Source of the DNA: Rhodoferax sp. | GTDB lineage: Bacteria; Pseudomonadota; Gammaproteobacteria; Burkholderiales; Burkholderiaceae_C | Reading direction: 5' to 3' | Length of the DNA stretch: 8,366 bases | Assembly: GCA_028292305.1 (NCBI GenBank) | Contig: JAQGMQ010000576.1 | Span: 1 to 8,366 of the forward strand | Shown: in pieces, positions 1 to 6,278 of the stretch | Numbering within the stretch: position 1 is the first letter of the stretch | How the letters are laid out: the number at the start of each line of letters is the position of its first letter | The notes under the pieces: model-generated | What the model saw: only the letters and a program-made list of their open reading frames with translations | Told to the model about the DNA's origin: nothing | Database searches by the model: none | Made by a program: the position numbers and the translations under genes

Positions 1-663
1 CACCGCGGCCACGCCGTCCAGCATGAGCTGGCTGCCGGCCTGCTGCTCGGTGCTCAGGCGCACGATGGCAGATTCGTCCGCCAGGCTCGGAAAGCCGATG
101 TCGATCTTCAGCAGAAAGCGGTCCAGCTGTGCTTCGGGCAAGGGGTAGGTGCCTTCGGTGTCGATCGGGTTCTGCGTGGCCATCACCATGAACGGGCGCG
201 GCATGGCCAGCGCCTTGCCTTCGAGCGTGACCTGGTATTCCTGCATCACCTCGAGCAGCGCACTCTGCGTCTTGGCCGGCGCGCGGTTGATTTCATCGGC
301 CAGCAGCAGGTTGGTGAACACCGGGCCCTGGTGCAGGCGCAGCGTGCCGATGGCGAGTTCGCCGCGGCCTGAGGGCTCCAGCACCGCATGACCCACGATG
401 TCCGAAGGCATCAGGTCCGGCGTGAACTGCACACGTGCGTAGCGCAGCGACATGGCCTGGCTCAAGGCCCGCGCCAGCAGGGTCTTGCCGACACCGGGCA
501 CACCTTCGATCAACACGTGGCCCGAAGCGACCAGCGCCACCAGGGTCTGGTCGATCGCCTCTTGCTGGCCCACCACGGCTTGGCCGATGGCGTTGCGCAG
601 GGTTTGCAGCCAGTCGGCGGCGTGCCGCAATTCGTCGGGAGAGATGCCTTGGATGGCTTGCAT
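1..663 (-). CDS. MoxR-family AAA+ ATPase (3' end beyond window)
   Basis: Cytoplasmic AAA+ ATPase of the MoxR family, thought to act as a chaperone that remodels or inserts metal centres into partner proteins encoded nearby, often VWA-domain proteins. The 221 residues visible show Walker A GVPGVGKT (residues 54–61), Walker B LLADEINRA (120–128), sensor-1 ATQNP (162–166) and the family motif GTYPLPEAQLDRF (171–183). MoxR proteins are usually 300–350 residues, so roughly the last third lies left of position 1; the frame is open to the edge. The ATG at 663 sits 24 nt after the stop of the DUF4350 gene, with only a weak Shine-Dalgarno (GAAAG), and the alignment-like N-terminus (ISPDELRHAADW) fits this start. 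It is the most downstream visible gene of the membrane-protein train. The family call is firm; the client in this cluster is not known. Confidence 0.95.
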   Translation of the reverse strand, partial: MQAIQGISPDELRHAADWLQTLRNAIGQAVVGQQEAIDQTLVALVASGHVLIEGVPGVGKTLLARALSQAMSLRYARVQFTPDLMPSDIVGHAVLEPSGRGELAIGTLRLHQGPVFTNLLLADEINRAPAKTQSALLEVMQEYQVTLEGKALAMPRPFMVMATQNPIDTEGTYPLPEAQLDRFLLKIDIGFPSLADESAIVRLSTEQQAGSQLMLDGVAAV

Positions 664-687
664 GGGAGTCTTTCGGTTCTTGGGGAA

Positions 688-1896
688 TCAGGTTGAGGCA
701 GGCGGGTTTTGGCGGTGCGTGGCCACGCGCACCAGCAGCCGGCGCCGCGCGGTCTCCAGCAGTTCGAGGTCGTGCGCCATCACTGCGGGAACGCGGGTCC
801 TGTCGATCAGCGCACGGGCGAGGGCCGCCACGTCCAGGCCGGTCGCCTCGGCCACCAGCGAGGTGCGCCGGGGCCCGCCGGCCTGCGCAAAACCACGAAG
901 CGCATGCTGGGCGGCCTCGTTCAGCGCCCGCACCTGTGCCGCGTGCAGCGCCGATGCGCCGTGCCAATGCAGGAAGCGGCCGGTACCCCGCACCTGCTCG
1001 GCCATCGAGCGCCGGTCGACGCGGGCTGGCAGCGCCATCGCGCCGAACCGCGGCACGGCGCGCCACAACGCCAGTGCCACCGCCAGCAACGTGAGCCCAC
1101 AGGCCGGCCAGGCTTCGTCCCACAGCCACGACAGGAGAGGCTCGCGGGCCTCTTCGACAACGAACCAGTACGCGGCGCCGGGGCGGGCCTGCAGCGCGGC
1201 GCTGACCAGGCGTGCGCTGCCTTCGAGAAACAGGTCGGAATTGCCCAGCAGACCCCAGGCTCCGACGACGGTGACCGAGCCAAGACCGACCTGCATGCGC
1301 AGCGCCTCCATCCCGTTGGGTCCCTGCATCGACCACGTCGGCGGCGACTGGTCTGCGGCTGGCCCATATACACGGTGGGACCGAATGCCGCAGACTTCAT
1401 AACTGACTCCGGCGCCGCCAGGCTGCGCGACCGGCGTGTTGCGGTGCTCGGTCACCGAGCGGCAGTTCCAGTCTTTCAAAAGCTTCTGCGCAATGCCGGA
1501 AGGCGCGTGCGCTTGCCTGGGCGCGAGCTCCCCGGCGATGGGCATCCAATCCTCCACGGAGGCGTGGCCGACCATGCCAGGTGGAATGATCAACTGGCCG
1601 CCGCCCTCCACCCAGTCCAGCAACATCTGCTCGCGCCCCGGGAAAAGATTCCACTGACTCGAGGTGAGAACGAGATGCGCATCCTTCGGCGGCATGGCTT
1701 CGAGCCCGGAGCGCTTTTCCACATGCGCCCCCAGTTCGCGCAATAACGCCTGGGTGGCATAGAAACGGTTGGTGGCGGCTTCTCCCTGTGCAGGCGTCGC
1801 GTGTTCTTCATCGACCCATTCCGTTGTCCACACCAGCAGACCTACGATGCTGAACATCAGGAACGCTGTGGCGACCCGGACAATCCAGTGATTCAT
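688..1896 (-). CDS. DUF4350 domain-containing membrane protein
   Basis: Protein of 402 residues of unknown function. An N-terminal membrane segment (about residues 5–23) is followed by an extracytoplasmic DUF4350-type domain: a Y-A-T-Q-A-L-L-x-E-L-G helix at 46–56, a region ending in WVEGGGQLIIPPG (95–107), and a late VTVVGAWGLLGNSDL segment (208–222). This resembles a degenerate glutamine-amidotransferase-like fold. A second membrane segment (263–281) leads to an Arg- and Ala-rich cytoplasmic tail rich in predicted helix. The start at 1896 is chosen because its ATG overlaps the TGA of the upstream DUF4129 gene (ATGA overlap), which indicates translational coupling; the in-frame upstream extension (MLRARRSRRGG) would be wholly inside that gene. 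DUF4350, DUF4129, MoxR and DUF58 genes commonly sit together. A role in envelope or surface assembly is inferred from context only. Confidence 0.88.
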   Translation of the reverse strand: MNHWIVRVATAFLMFSIVGLLVWTTEWVDEEHATPAQGEAATNRFYATQALLRELGAHVEKRSGLEAMPPKDAHLVLTSSQWNLFPGREQMLLDWVEGGGQLIIPPGMVGHASVEDWMPIAGELAPRQAHAPSGIAQKLLKDWNCRSVTEHRNTPVAQPGGAGVSYEVCGIRSHRVYGPAADQSPPTWSMQGPNGMEALRMQVGLGSVTVVGAWGLLGNSDLFLEGSARLVSAALQARPGAAYWFVVEEAREPLLSWLWDEAWPACGLTLLAVALALWRAVPRFGAMALPARVDRRSMAEQVRGTGRFLHWHGASALHAAQVRALNEAAQHALRGFAQAGGPRRTSLVAEATGLDVAALARALIDRTRVPAVMAHDLELLETARRRLLVRVATHRQNPPAST

Positions 1897-2645
1897 GCGG
1901 CGGCCCCCTCGGCGGGAGCGGCGGGCCCGAAGCACAGATCGAAATCGTCACACAGCGCCTGCGCCATGACCGCGTCGGGCAAACGACCACCGTAGGCAGC
2001 CAGCTGCCAGGCTGAAACGAGCCGAGCAAACAGGGCCAGCGGTGCCGGCGCAAGGCGGCCCGAAGCCAACGCCAGTGCTTCGCCCTCGGTACTGGCGCCG
2101 CGGATCGGCACGGCATGCAGATGCACGGCCCGCGACAAGGCACCCCGGTATAACAGCGACAGCGCCGCACGCTGTTGCCCTTGCCGCCACAATGCCTCGG
2201 CTGCGGCACCGATGTGCGGCGGAAAACTCTCGGGGCGGATGTCGAGGCTACCGACGTGACTGGGCGGTGGGCCGACGTGGTGACGTCCGCCGCCGGCCTG
2301 CACCTTGATCCACCGACGGGCACACACCACCACCAGCGCGACGGCCAGTGCGCCAAGCACCCAGACCACGACGCGGGCCCCGCCCGCCACGGCTTCGACC
2401 AGATTGAGCAGCCATTCCATATTACTTTCGCGTTCAGAGTCGTCGGCCCTCGTTGGCTTGTTCTCGAACGACTTGAATCGCAGCGTCTTGGTGGTCTCGG
2501 CGCGCGGCAGATTCGGGTCGACACGCAAGCGGTCTACGGCAAGCTGCACCTGCTGCGGCGTGGACTCCTGAGCAGCTTGTCCAGGCAGGCTCGCGGCGCT
2601 GGCGGCGCCTGTCAGGACAAGGCATGCCAAAGCCATGCGCAGCAT
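1893..2645 (-). CDS. DUF4129 domain-containing membrane protein
   Basis: Protein of 250 residues. It has a signal-like hydrophobic N-terminus (MLRMALACLVLTGAASA, probable cleavage after ASA), an extracytoplasmic linker with the motif RVDPNLPR (41–48), a membrane segment at about 91–109, and a C-terminal cytoplasmic DUF4129 domain (about 145–235). That domain contains ALSLLYRGALSRAVH (161–175), the STEGEAL motif (185–191) and FARLVSAWQLAAYGGRLP (206–223), which are the recognisable DUF4129 signatures. The start at 2645 is preferred because it leaves an intact signal segment and lies 40 nt after the upstream stop. The ATG at 2636 is also possible, and one at 2699 would overlap the upstream gene and bury the signal. 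The 3' end overlaps the next gene by 4 nt (ATGA). DUF4129 proteins are usual partners of MoxR, DUF58 and transglutaminase-like genes; biochemical function is unknown. Confidence 0.85.
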   Translation of the reverse strand: MLRMALACLVLTGAASAASLPGQAAQESTPQQVQLAVDRLRVDPNLPRAETTKTLRFKSFENKPTRADDSERESNMEWLLNLVEAVAGGARVVVWVLGALAVALVVVCARRWIKVQAGGGRHHVGPPPSHVGSLDIRPESFPPHIGAAAEALWRQGQQRAALSLLYRGALSRAVHLHAVPIRGASTEGEALALASGRLAPAPLALFARLVSAWQLAAYGGRLPDAVMAQALCDDFDLCFGPAAPAEGAAA

Positions 2646-2685
2646 CAACGGCCCGGTGTGGCGCGCCCCAAAACATAAGCACACT

Positions 2686-3417
2686 TCAGGCGAACGCACG
2701 GCGAAAGTCCTGTTCGATGTCCCATGCTTCGAGTTCGACGCGACGGTTCAGGTACATGGAAAAACCGCTGGCTACAAAAAACGGCTCGAGCAGACCAACC
2801 ACCGCCGCGTAGGAAGCGCTCAAAAACAAGTCTTCGAGCAGTGGATGTGCACTGCCCATCCACTCCAACATGTCGCTCATGCCGGCGCCGGGCACGAACC
2901 AGAAAACTATCGAAAGGCAGGCCAGCCCAAGCGCCATTTCCACCTGTCCGTAGAGCATTTGCATAAGCAACGCGGCACCCTGGCGACCGTGAAGCAGCTG
3001 CTTGCGCCGCCGACGCCGAGCCGCACCGCGCTGGCCTTCGAGCTGGTCGATGGCTTGGGTGTACGAACGCCAAGGAGAAAGGCGGCGCCACAGCAGCGTG
3101 TTAAGCCATTGGCCTCCCCAGACCACTCGCCGGTGATGCCACAGGTCGCTCCAACCGGTCGGCTGGCCAAATACCGCGCGCGACAGGCAGAACAGCAGAC
3201 TGCGGTCGAACCATGGCTTGAGGCAGAAGATGACGACGCCCGGCAGCCAGCCGGCGATTTCCACCGTGCACAGCGCCAGCAGCACGGCCACGCCGTAGAC
3301 CGGCAGGAAGCTGGCCCACACCGAACGCGCATGCGTGCGCACCAGTGCGGCGCCCAAGTCGCAGGCCTCGGCCATGGACCGCGGTCGCAGCTGGATGGCC
3401 AGTGCGTCAACCCGCAT
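2686..3417 (-). CDS. uncharacterised multi-pass membrane protein of the MoxR/SpoIIM cluster
   Basis: Protein of 243 residues with no named domain that I can assign. Hydrophobic stretches at about 35–67, 145–176 and 195–220 suggest four or so membrane passes. A strongly basic loop (RGAARRRRRKQLLHGR, 130–145) would be cytoplasmic. The C-terminus carries the conserved-looking block EPFFVASGFSMYLNRR (211–226) followed by ELEAWDIEQDFRR (228–240), which I recognise from hypothetical membrane proteins encoded in proteobacterial MoxR/SpoIIM/DUF4129 clusters. The ATG at 3417 overlaps the end of the SpoIIM-like remnant by 11 nt, suggesting translational coupling to it, which matters because that upstream gene has lost its own start. 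The gene itself appears intact. Function unknown; membership in the same envelope complex as its neighbours is an inference. Confidence 0.85.
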   Translation of the reverse strand: MRVDALAIQLRPRSMAEACDLGAALVRTHARSVWASFLPVYGVAVLLALCTVEIAGWLPGVVIFCLKPWFDRSLLFCLSRAVFGQPTGWSDLWHHRRVVWGGQWLNTLLWRRLSPWRSYTQAIDQLEGQRGAARRRRRKQLLHGRQGAALLMQMLYGQVEMALGLACLSIVFWFVPGAGMSDMLEWMGSAHPLLEDLFLSASYAAVVGLLEPFFVASGFSMYLNRRVELEAWDIEQDFRRAFA

Positions 3418-3805
3418 AACGCGCCCCGGTTTTGGTCACTTCGGCAGCGAAAGCCGGTCCTGCTGCGCGTGGCCGCCCCTGCCAGGTCAGGTAACTCAAT
3501 ACCAGCACCCAGCAGACCGCGCCGACGCCATACTTCACCGTGGGCTCGATCCACCGGGCGGACGACCAAAACGCTTCCACGGCGGCGGCGATCAGCAGCA
3601 ATCCGATCACGCCGTAGACCACCACCACTGCGGCCCGGGCAGCAAGGCGCAGCGCCTCCAGACGCGTGTGCCCGCCCGGCGCCATCCATGAAAAGCCCAG
3701 CCGCAATCCGGCCGCGCCCGCTAGCACGATGGCCGTGAGCTCGAACGCCGAATGGGTCACCACGAACGAACAGAAATTGCCGGCGTGGCCCGCTGCGATC
3801 AGGTA
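3407..3805 (-). pseudogene. SpoIIM-like (stage II sporulation protein M family) membrane protein, 3' remnant
   Basis: About 132 codons that read as the C-terminal part of a SpoIIM/DUF95-family membrane protein. The remnant begins around YLIAAGHAGNF, continues with the family-type motif VVTHSAFELTAIVLAGAAG, and has further hydrophobic segments (VVVVYGVIGLLLIAAAVEAFW-like and a last one before the stop). Family members in these clusters are usually around 320–330 residues, so roughly the first 200 residues are absent. The frame has no ATG: upstream it runs into the foreign RDD sequence and a TAG near 3880. A GTG at 3763 is the only nearby candidate start; it lacks a Shine-Dalgarno and would begin in the middle of a conserved motif. 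The remnant ends at 3407, overlapping the next gene by 11 nt. SpoIIM-like proteins in non-sporulating bacteria are membrane components of unknown role. Confidence 0.8.
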
Positions 3806-4181
3806 GCATCGGCATGAAATCGGCAGCGCGCAGCAAGTTGCGCGTGATGGACGCCGCCGGCGTAACCGGCAACCCGGAGTCCATGACTACCCGCAGACCC
3901 ATTACGCGTTGGCCCGGCGTGCTGGCGGCGCGGGTGAGTTCGAACACCACGGGGTAGAACCATTCAAGCCCGAAGTAAACCAGCATCACCACAGCCCAAC
4001 CCGCTGCTCCCGCCGCTTGCATCACGATGATGGTCGCGGTGTAGAGACACAGGCGAATGGCGAAGTCGATGAAGTAAGCCAGGCCACGCGGCACGATCCC
4101 AGCGGGCCGCAACGTGAGCGTGATGCCTTCGGGGGTTTCGACGGCCCGGACCGTGTCCAGGCGTGCAGATGTAGTGGGCAT
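3804..4181 (-). pseudogene. RDD-family membrane protein, truncated by deletion (5' part)
   Basis: The first 126 codons read as a normal RDD-family membrane protein. There is an N-terminal VETPEGITLTLRPAG block, a first hydrophobic segment with the family's Arg and Asp (PRGLAYFIDF, 31–40), a second segment (62–82), the loop FELTRAASTPGQRVMGLRVV (80–99) with Asp101, and SITRNLLRAADFMPML (111–126). After Leu126 the similarity stops abruptly: the following residues (PDRSGPRRQFLF) are an out-of-frame reading of the SpoIIM-like gene. Homologues continue with another membrane segment and a tail of variable length. The frame stays open without a natural end until the stop at 2907, giving a nominal 424-residue chimera whose last ~300 residues are an Arg-, Cys- and Ser-rich frameshift product. 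The start at 4181 lies 13 nt after the upstream RDD gene's stop. RDD proteins are thought to be membrane transport or scaffold components. Confidence 0.82.
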
Positions 4182-4194
4182 GGGGCGTCCGGCC

Positions 4195-4704
4195 TCAGAC
4201 TTCGAGGACGACGGTGTTGGCCAGCATGTCGTGCAGGCAGCGCCGGGAGGGGCGCAGGCCGAGTGAACTGTCCACCAAACAATAGAGCAGGCTTGTGGCA
4301 CTCGTGATAGCAAATACGAGCCCGGCGCCATAGCGAATGCAAAGACTACTTGCGGAAACGCGTTCTCCAGAAGGCTTGGCAATGCGTATCTTCAACAAAA
4401 ATTTACCAATGCTTTGCCCGCGCGTCCACAGCAAATAGCCATTGAGCAGCGCGAGAAGCAAAAAATTTGCCAAGATTGGTTTGAAGTCGACGATTGCCCA
4501 CAGCCCAACCATTGCTTTTACTTGGAAAAAAGGAAAAAACTTCGCCAGGAGAGCGCTGATTGCCATCACCGCCAAGCCGTCCACGAAGATGGCGCAAAAA
4601 CGTCTTTTACGGGTCGCCAACGTCAAGCCATCTCGCTGTGGCCGGATGTCTTCAATCCTTACCTGGGTCGGCGCATAGCGGCCATCGGCGTGTTCTGAAT
4701 CCAT
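4195..4704 (-). CDS. small RDD-family membrane protein, lower GC than neighbours
   Basis: Protein of 169 residues. After a hydrophilic start with an IRPQRDGLTLATRKRR block come a membrane segment carrying the RDD-type Arg and Asp (RRFCAIFVDGL, 34–44), a second segment (about 72–93), the family loop TRGQSIGKFLLKIRIA (94–109), a third segment (about 122–143) and the usual C-terminal RRCLHDMLANTVVL (154–167). The Asp commonly found after GIRVV is replaced (IRIAKPSG). The ATG at 4704 is chosen over the GTG at 4734 because an AGAAGGAA Shine-Dalgarno stands about 8 nt upstream. The core (4381–4560) is about 45% GC by direct count, while sampled hemE sequence is about 77%, so this gene may have been acquired separately. 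It heads the gene train. Transport or stress roles are known for some RDD proteins; none can be assigned here. Confidence 0.85.
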   Translation of the reverse strand: MDSEHADGRYAPTQVRIEDIRPQRDGLTLATRKRRFCAIFVDGLAVMAISALLAKFFPFFQVKAMVGLWAIVDFKPILANFLLLALLNGYLLWTRGQSIGKFLLKIRIAKPSGERVSASSLCIRYGAGLVFAITSATSLLYCLVDSSLGLRPSRRCLHDMLANTVVLEV

Positions 4705-4740
4705 GGCTTTTTCCTTCTTGCTGGGTCTATCCACACTCTC

Positions 4741-4800
4741 TATATCGTGAACAAATCGTAAAATATAGTTTTAAGTGTACACAACATATTTCGGTTAATT
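4741..4800. promoter_or_regulatory. AT-rich divergent promoter region between RDD gene and hemE
   Basis: This block is about 25% GC (15 of 60 by direct count), by far the lowest in the window. It lies between the leftward RDD gene (start 4704) and rightward hemE (start 4876). It holds the perfect 8-bp palindrome GTGTACAC (4775–4782), TATATT-like and TAAAAT-like stretches, and a repeated ATCGT. I could not place a convincing -35/-10 pair for the leftward operon. A promoter for the minus-strand train is expected here by position; the palindrome could be a small operator half-site or chance. Confidence 0.4.
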
Positions 4801-4841
4801 TGAGTGAATCTGCACGTCGGCATGCGCAAAGCGCCCTCGCC

Positions 4842-4869
4842 CTGTCAGTCTTGCCACCCCTGCGACAAT
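4842..4869 (+). promoter_or_regulatory. candidate hemE promoter giving a leaderless transcript
   Basis: CTGTCA (4842–4847, 4 of 6 matches to the sigma-70 -35 consensus) and GACAAT (4864–4869, 4 of 6 to the -10) are separated by 16 bp. Exactly six bases lie between the -10 and the hemE ATG at 4876, so transcription would begin at or next to the A of the start codon. There is no Shine-Dalgarno before this ATG, which fits a leaderless mRNA. Confidence 0.4.
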
Positions 4870-4875
4870 CGCCGC

Positions 4876-5976
4876 ATGCCCGCTCCCTTACAAAACGACA
4901 GCTTCATCCGCGCGTGCCTGCGCCAGTCCACCGACCACACGCCCGTCTGGCTGATGCGCCAGGCGGGCAGGTACCTGCCCGAATACCTGGCCACCCGCGC
5001 CAAGGCCGGCAGCTTCATGGGTCTGGCCACCAACGTCGACCACGCGACCGAAGTCACGCTGCAGCCGCTGGCGCGTTATCCGCTGGATGCGGCGATTCTT
5101 TTCTCGGACATCCTGACCGTGCCCGACGCCATGGGCCTGGGCCTGAGCTTTGCGCAGGGCGAAGGCCCGCGCTTCGCCTCGCCGGTGCGCGACGAGGCTG
5201 CGGTGGCTGCGCTGCAGGTGCCCGATATGGCCAAGCTGCGTTATGTGTTCGACGCGGTGACGTCGATCCGTGGTGCTTTGAACGGGCGCGTGCCGTTGAT
5301 CGGCTTTTCGGGCAGCCCGTGGACGCTGGCCTGCTACATGGTCGAAGGCAAGGGCTCCGACGACTACCGGCTGGTCAAAAGCATGCTGTACAGCCGACCT
5401 GACCTCATGCACCGCATGCTCCAGGTGAACGCCGACGCCGTAGCCGCATACCTGAACGCGCAGATCGAAGCTGGTGCCCAGGCGGTGATGATTTTCGACA
5501 GCTGGGGAGGCGTGCTGGCCGATGGCGCGTTCCAGGCCTTCAGCCTGGCTTACACGCAGCAGGTGCTGCGCCAGCTCAAGACCGAACACGAAGGCGTGCG
5601 CATCCCGCGCATCGTGTTCACCAAAGGCGGCGGCCTGTGGCTCGATGAAATGGCCGGGCTCGACTGCGAGGTGCTGGGCCTGGACTGGACGGTGAACCTG
5701 GCCCGCGCGCGCGCGCAAGTCGGCGGCACCGCGGGCGGGCCCGGCAAGGCGCTGCAGGGCAACATCGACCCCAACGTGCTGTTTGCACCGCCCGCAGCGA
5801 TCGAGGCCGAGGTGGAAAAGGTGGTGCGCAGTTTTGGCCAGCCTCACCAGGGAGATGGCCAGGGCCCGACGCATATCTTCAACCTCGGCCATGGCATCAG
5901 CCAGTACACACCGCCCGAGCATGTGGCGGTGCTGGTCGACGCGGTGCATGCGGCGTCGCGCCGCATCCGCGCTTGA
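4876..5976 (+). CDS. hemE: uroporphyrinogen decarboxylase
   Basis: Cytoplasmic enzyme of heme biosynthesis that decarboxylates the four acetate side chains of uroporphyrinogen III to give coproporphyrinogen III; it needs no cofactor. The 366-residue length is normal for the family. Signature 1 PVWLMRQAGRYLPEY (23–37) supplies the substrate-binding Arg28 and Arg32. ILFSDILTVPDAMG holds Asp78, the counterpart of human Asp86. Signature 2 GFSGSPWTLACYMVEG (143–158) holds Tyr154, and FNLGHGI near the end holds His339. All the expected active-site residues are therefore present. The ATG at 4876 is chosen over an upstream GTG at 4804 because the protein family begins at about this point and the 24 extra residues (Cys- and His-containing) look non-coding. 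No Shine-Dalgarno is visible; see the promoter entry. The next gene, priA, follows on the same strand after 421 bp, an arrangement common in Burkholderiales. Confidence 0.98.
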   Translation: MPAPLQNDSFIRACLRQSTDHTPVWLMRQAGRYLPEYLATRAKAGSFMGLATNVDHATEVTLQPLARYPLDAAILFSDILTVPDAMGLGLSFAQGEGPRFASPVRDEAAVAALQVPDMAKLRYVFDAVTSIRGALNGRVPLIGFSGSPWTLACYMVEGKGSDDYRLVKSMLYSRPDLMHRMLQVNADAVAAYLNAQIEAGAQAVMIFDSWGGVLADGAFQAFSLAYTQQVLRQLKTEHEGVRIPRIVFTKGGGLWLDEMAGLDCEVLGLDWTVNLARARAQVGGTAGGPGKALQGNIDPNVLFAPPAAIEAEVEKVVRSFGQPHQGDGQGPTHIFNLGHGISQYTPPEHVAVLVDAVHAASRRIRA

Positions 5977-6082
5977 CGGGCCCCGCGCTGGGCGCCAACT
6001 CAGCGGCCAAGACGTCATACAACCACGTCTCCTGCGGCCGTATACCACTTTTATCGGCGAAAACGGTGCGCGACCGGGTCAC

Positions 6083-6091
6083 TTATGCACA
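6083..6091 (+). promoter_or_regulatory. DnaA box match TTATGCACA
   Basis: Exact match to the DnaA-box consensus TTATNCACA, the 9-mer bound by the replication initiator DnaA. It lies in the hemE–priA intergenic region, 187 bp upstream of a second exact match in the same orientation. The match is seen directly; binding is inferred. Confidence 0.5.
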
Positions 6092-6217
6092 AAATTCTGG
6101 GTGCGGCCCAGGACTGCGACATTGCGGACACAGGCCTTGCTACAAAACCAATAGCGGTTCCAAGTCATTGATTCATAACGCTTTCTCAGTTTGCTTTTTT
6201 TAAAGGCATTTCAACAA

Positions 6218-6238
6218 AAGCCTTGATTTACAAGGCTT
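6218..6238. repeat. perfect hairpin, 8-bp stem and 5-nt loop
   Basis: AAGCCTTG (6218–6225), loop ATTTA, CAAGGCTT (6231–6238). There is no T-run after it on the plus strand, so it is not a standard terminator for hemE. The AAGGC at 6203–6207 can instead pair with GCCTT at 6220–6224, making two mutually exclusive stems. Confidence 0.6.
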
Positions 6239-6269
6239 CGCGGGCGCTGCGACAGGGATATCAACAAAG

Positions 6270-6278
6270 TTATCCACA
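6270..6278 (+). promoter_or_regulatory. DnaA box match TTATCCACA
   Basis: Exact match to the strongest form of the DnaA box, 120 bp upstream of priA. A looser relative, ATATCAACA (two mismatches), lies just upstream at 6258–6266. It could mark DnaA control of priA, a DnaA-titration site or a replication-related locus. Confidence 0.55.

Noticed and set aside
293..1336. Minus-strand frame of 347 codons overlapping the MoxR and DUF4350 genes
   Set aside because: It crosses the boundary of two solid genes in a different frame and is dominated by Arg, Gly and Ala, as expected for a frameshifted reading.
2635..3738. Long plus-strand open frame of 367 codons
   Set aside because: It lies antisense to well-supported membrane-protein genes, is rich in Gln, His, Arg and Pro as expected for GC-rich shadow frames, and has no recognisable domain.
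4727..4735. CTATCCACA, a third near-match to a DnaA box, beside the first RDD gene's start
   Set aside because: One mismatch from the consensus and lying between the Shine-Dalgarno and promoter region; too weak alone.
5977..6000. GC-rich GCCC…GGGC stem right after the hemE stop as a terminator
   Set aside because: The stem is short and is not followed by a T-run.
4888..6048. Minus-strand open frame of 386 codons opposite hemE
   Set aside because: It is the antisense of a gene with complete UroD active-site motifs; its composition (His, Arg, Gln, Val rich) is typical of a shadow frame.
6139..6155. GCTA…TAGC small hairpin downstream of hemE as a terminator
   Set aside because: The stem is only 4 bp (plus possible wobble pairs) with no T-run directly after it.
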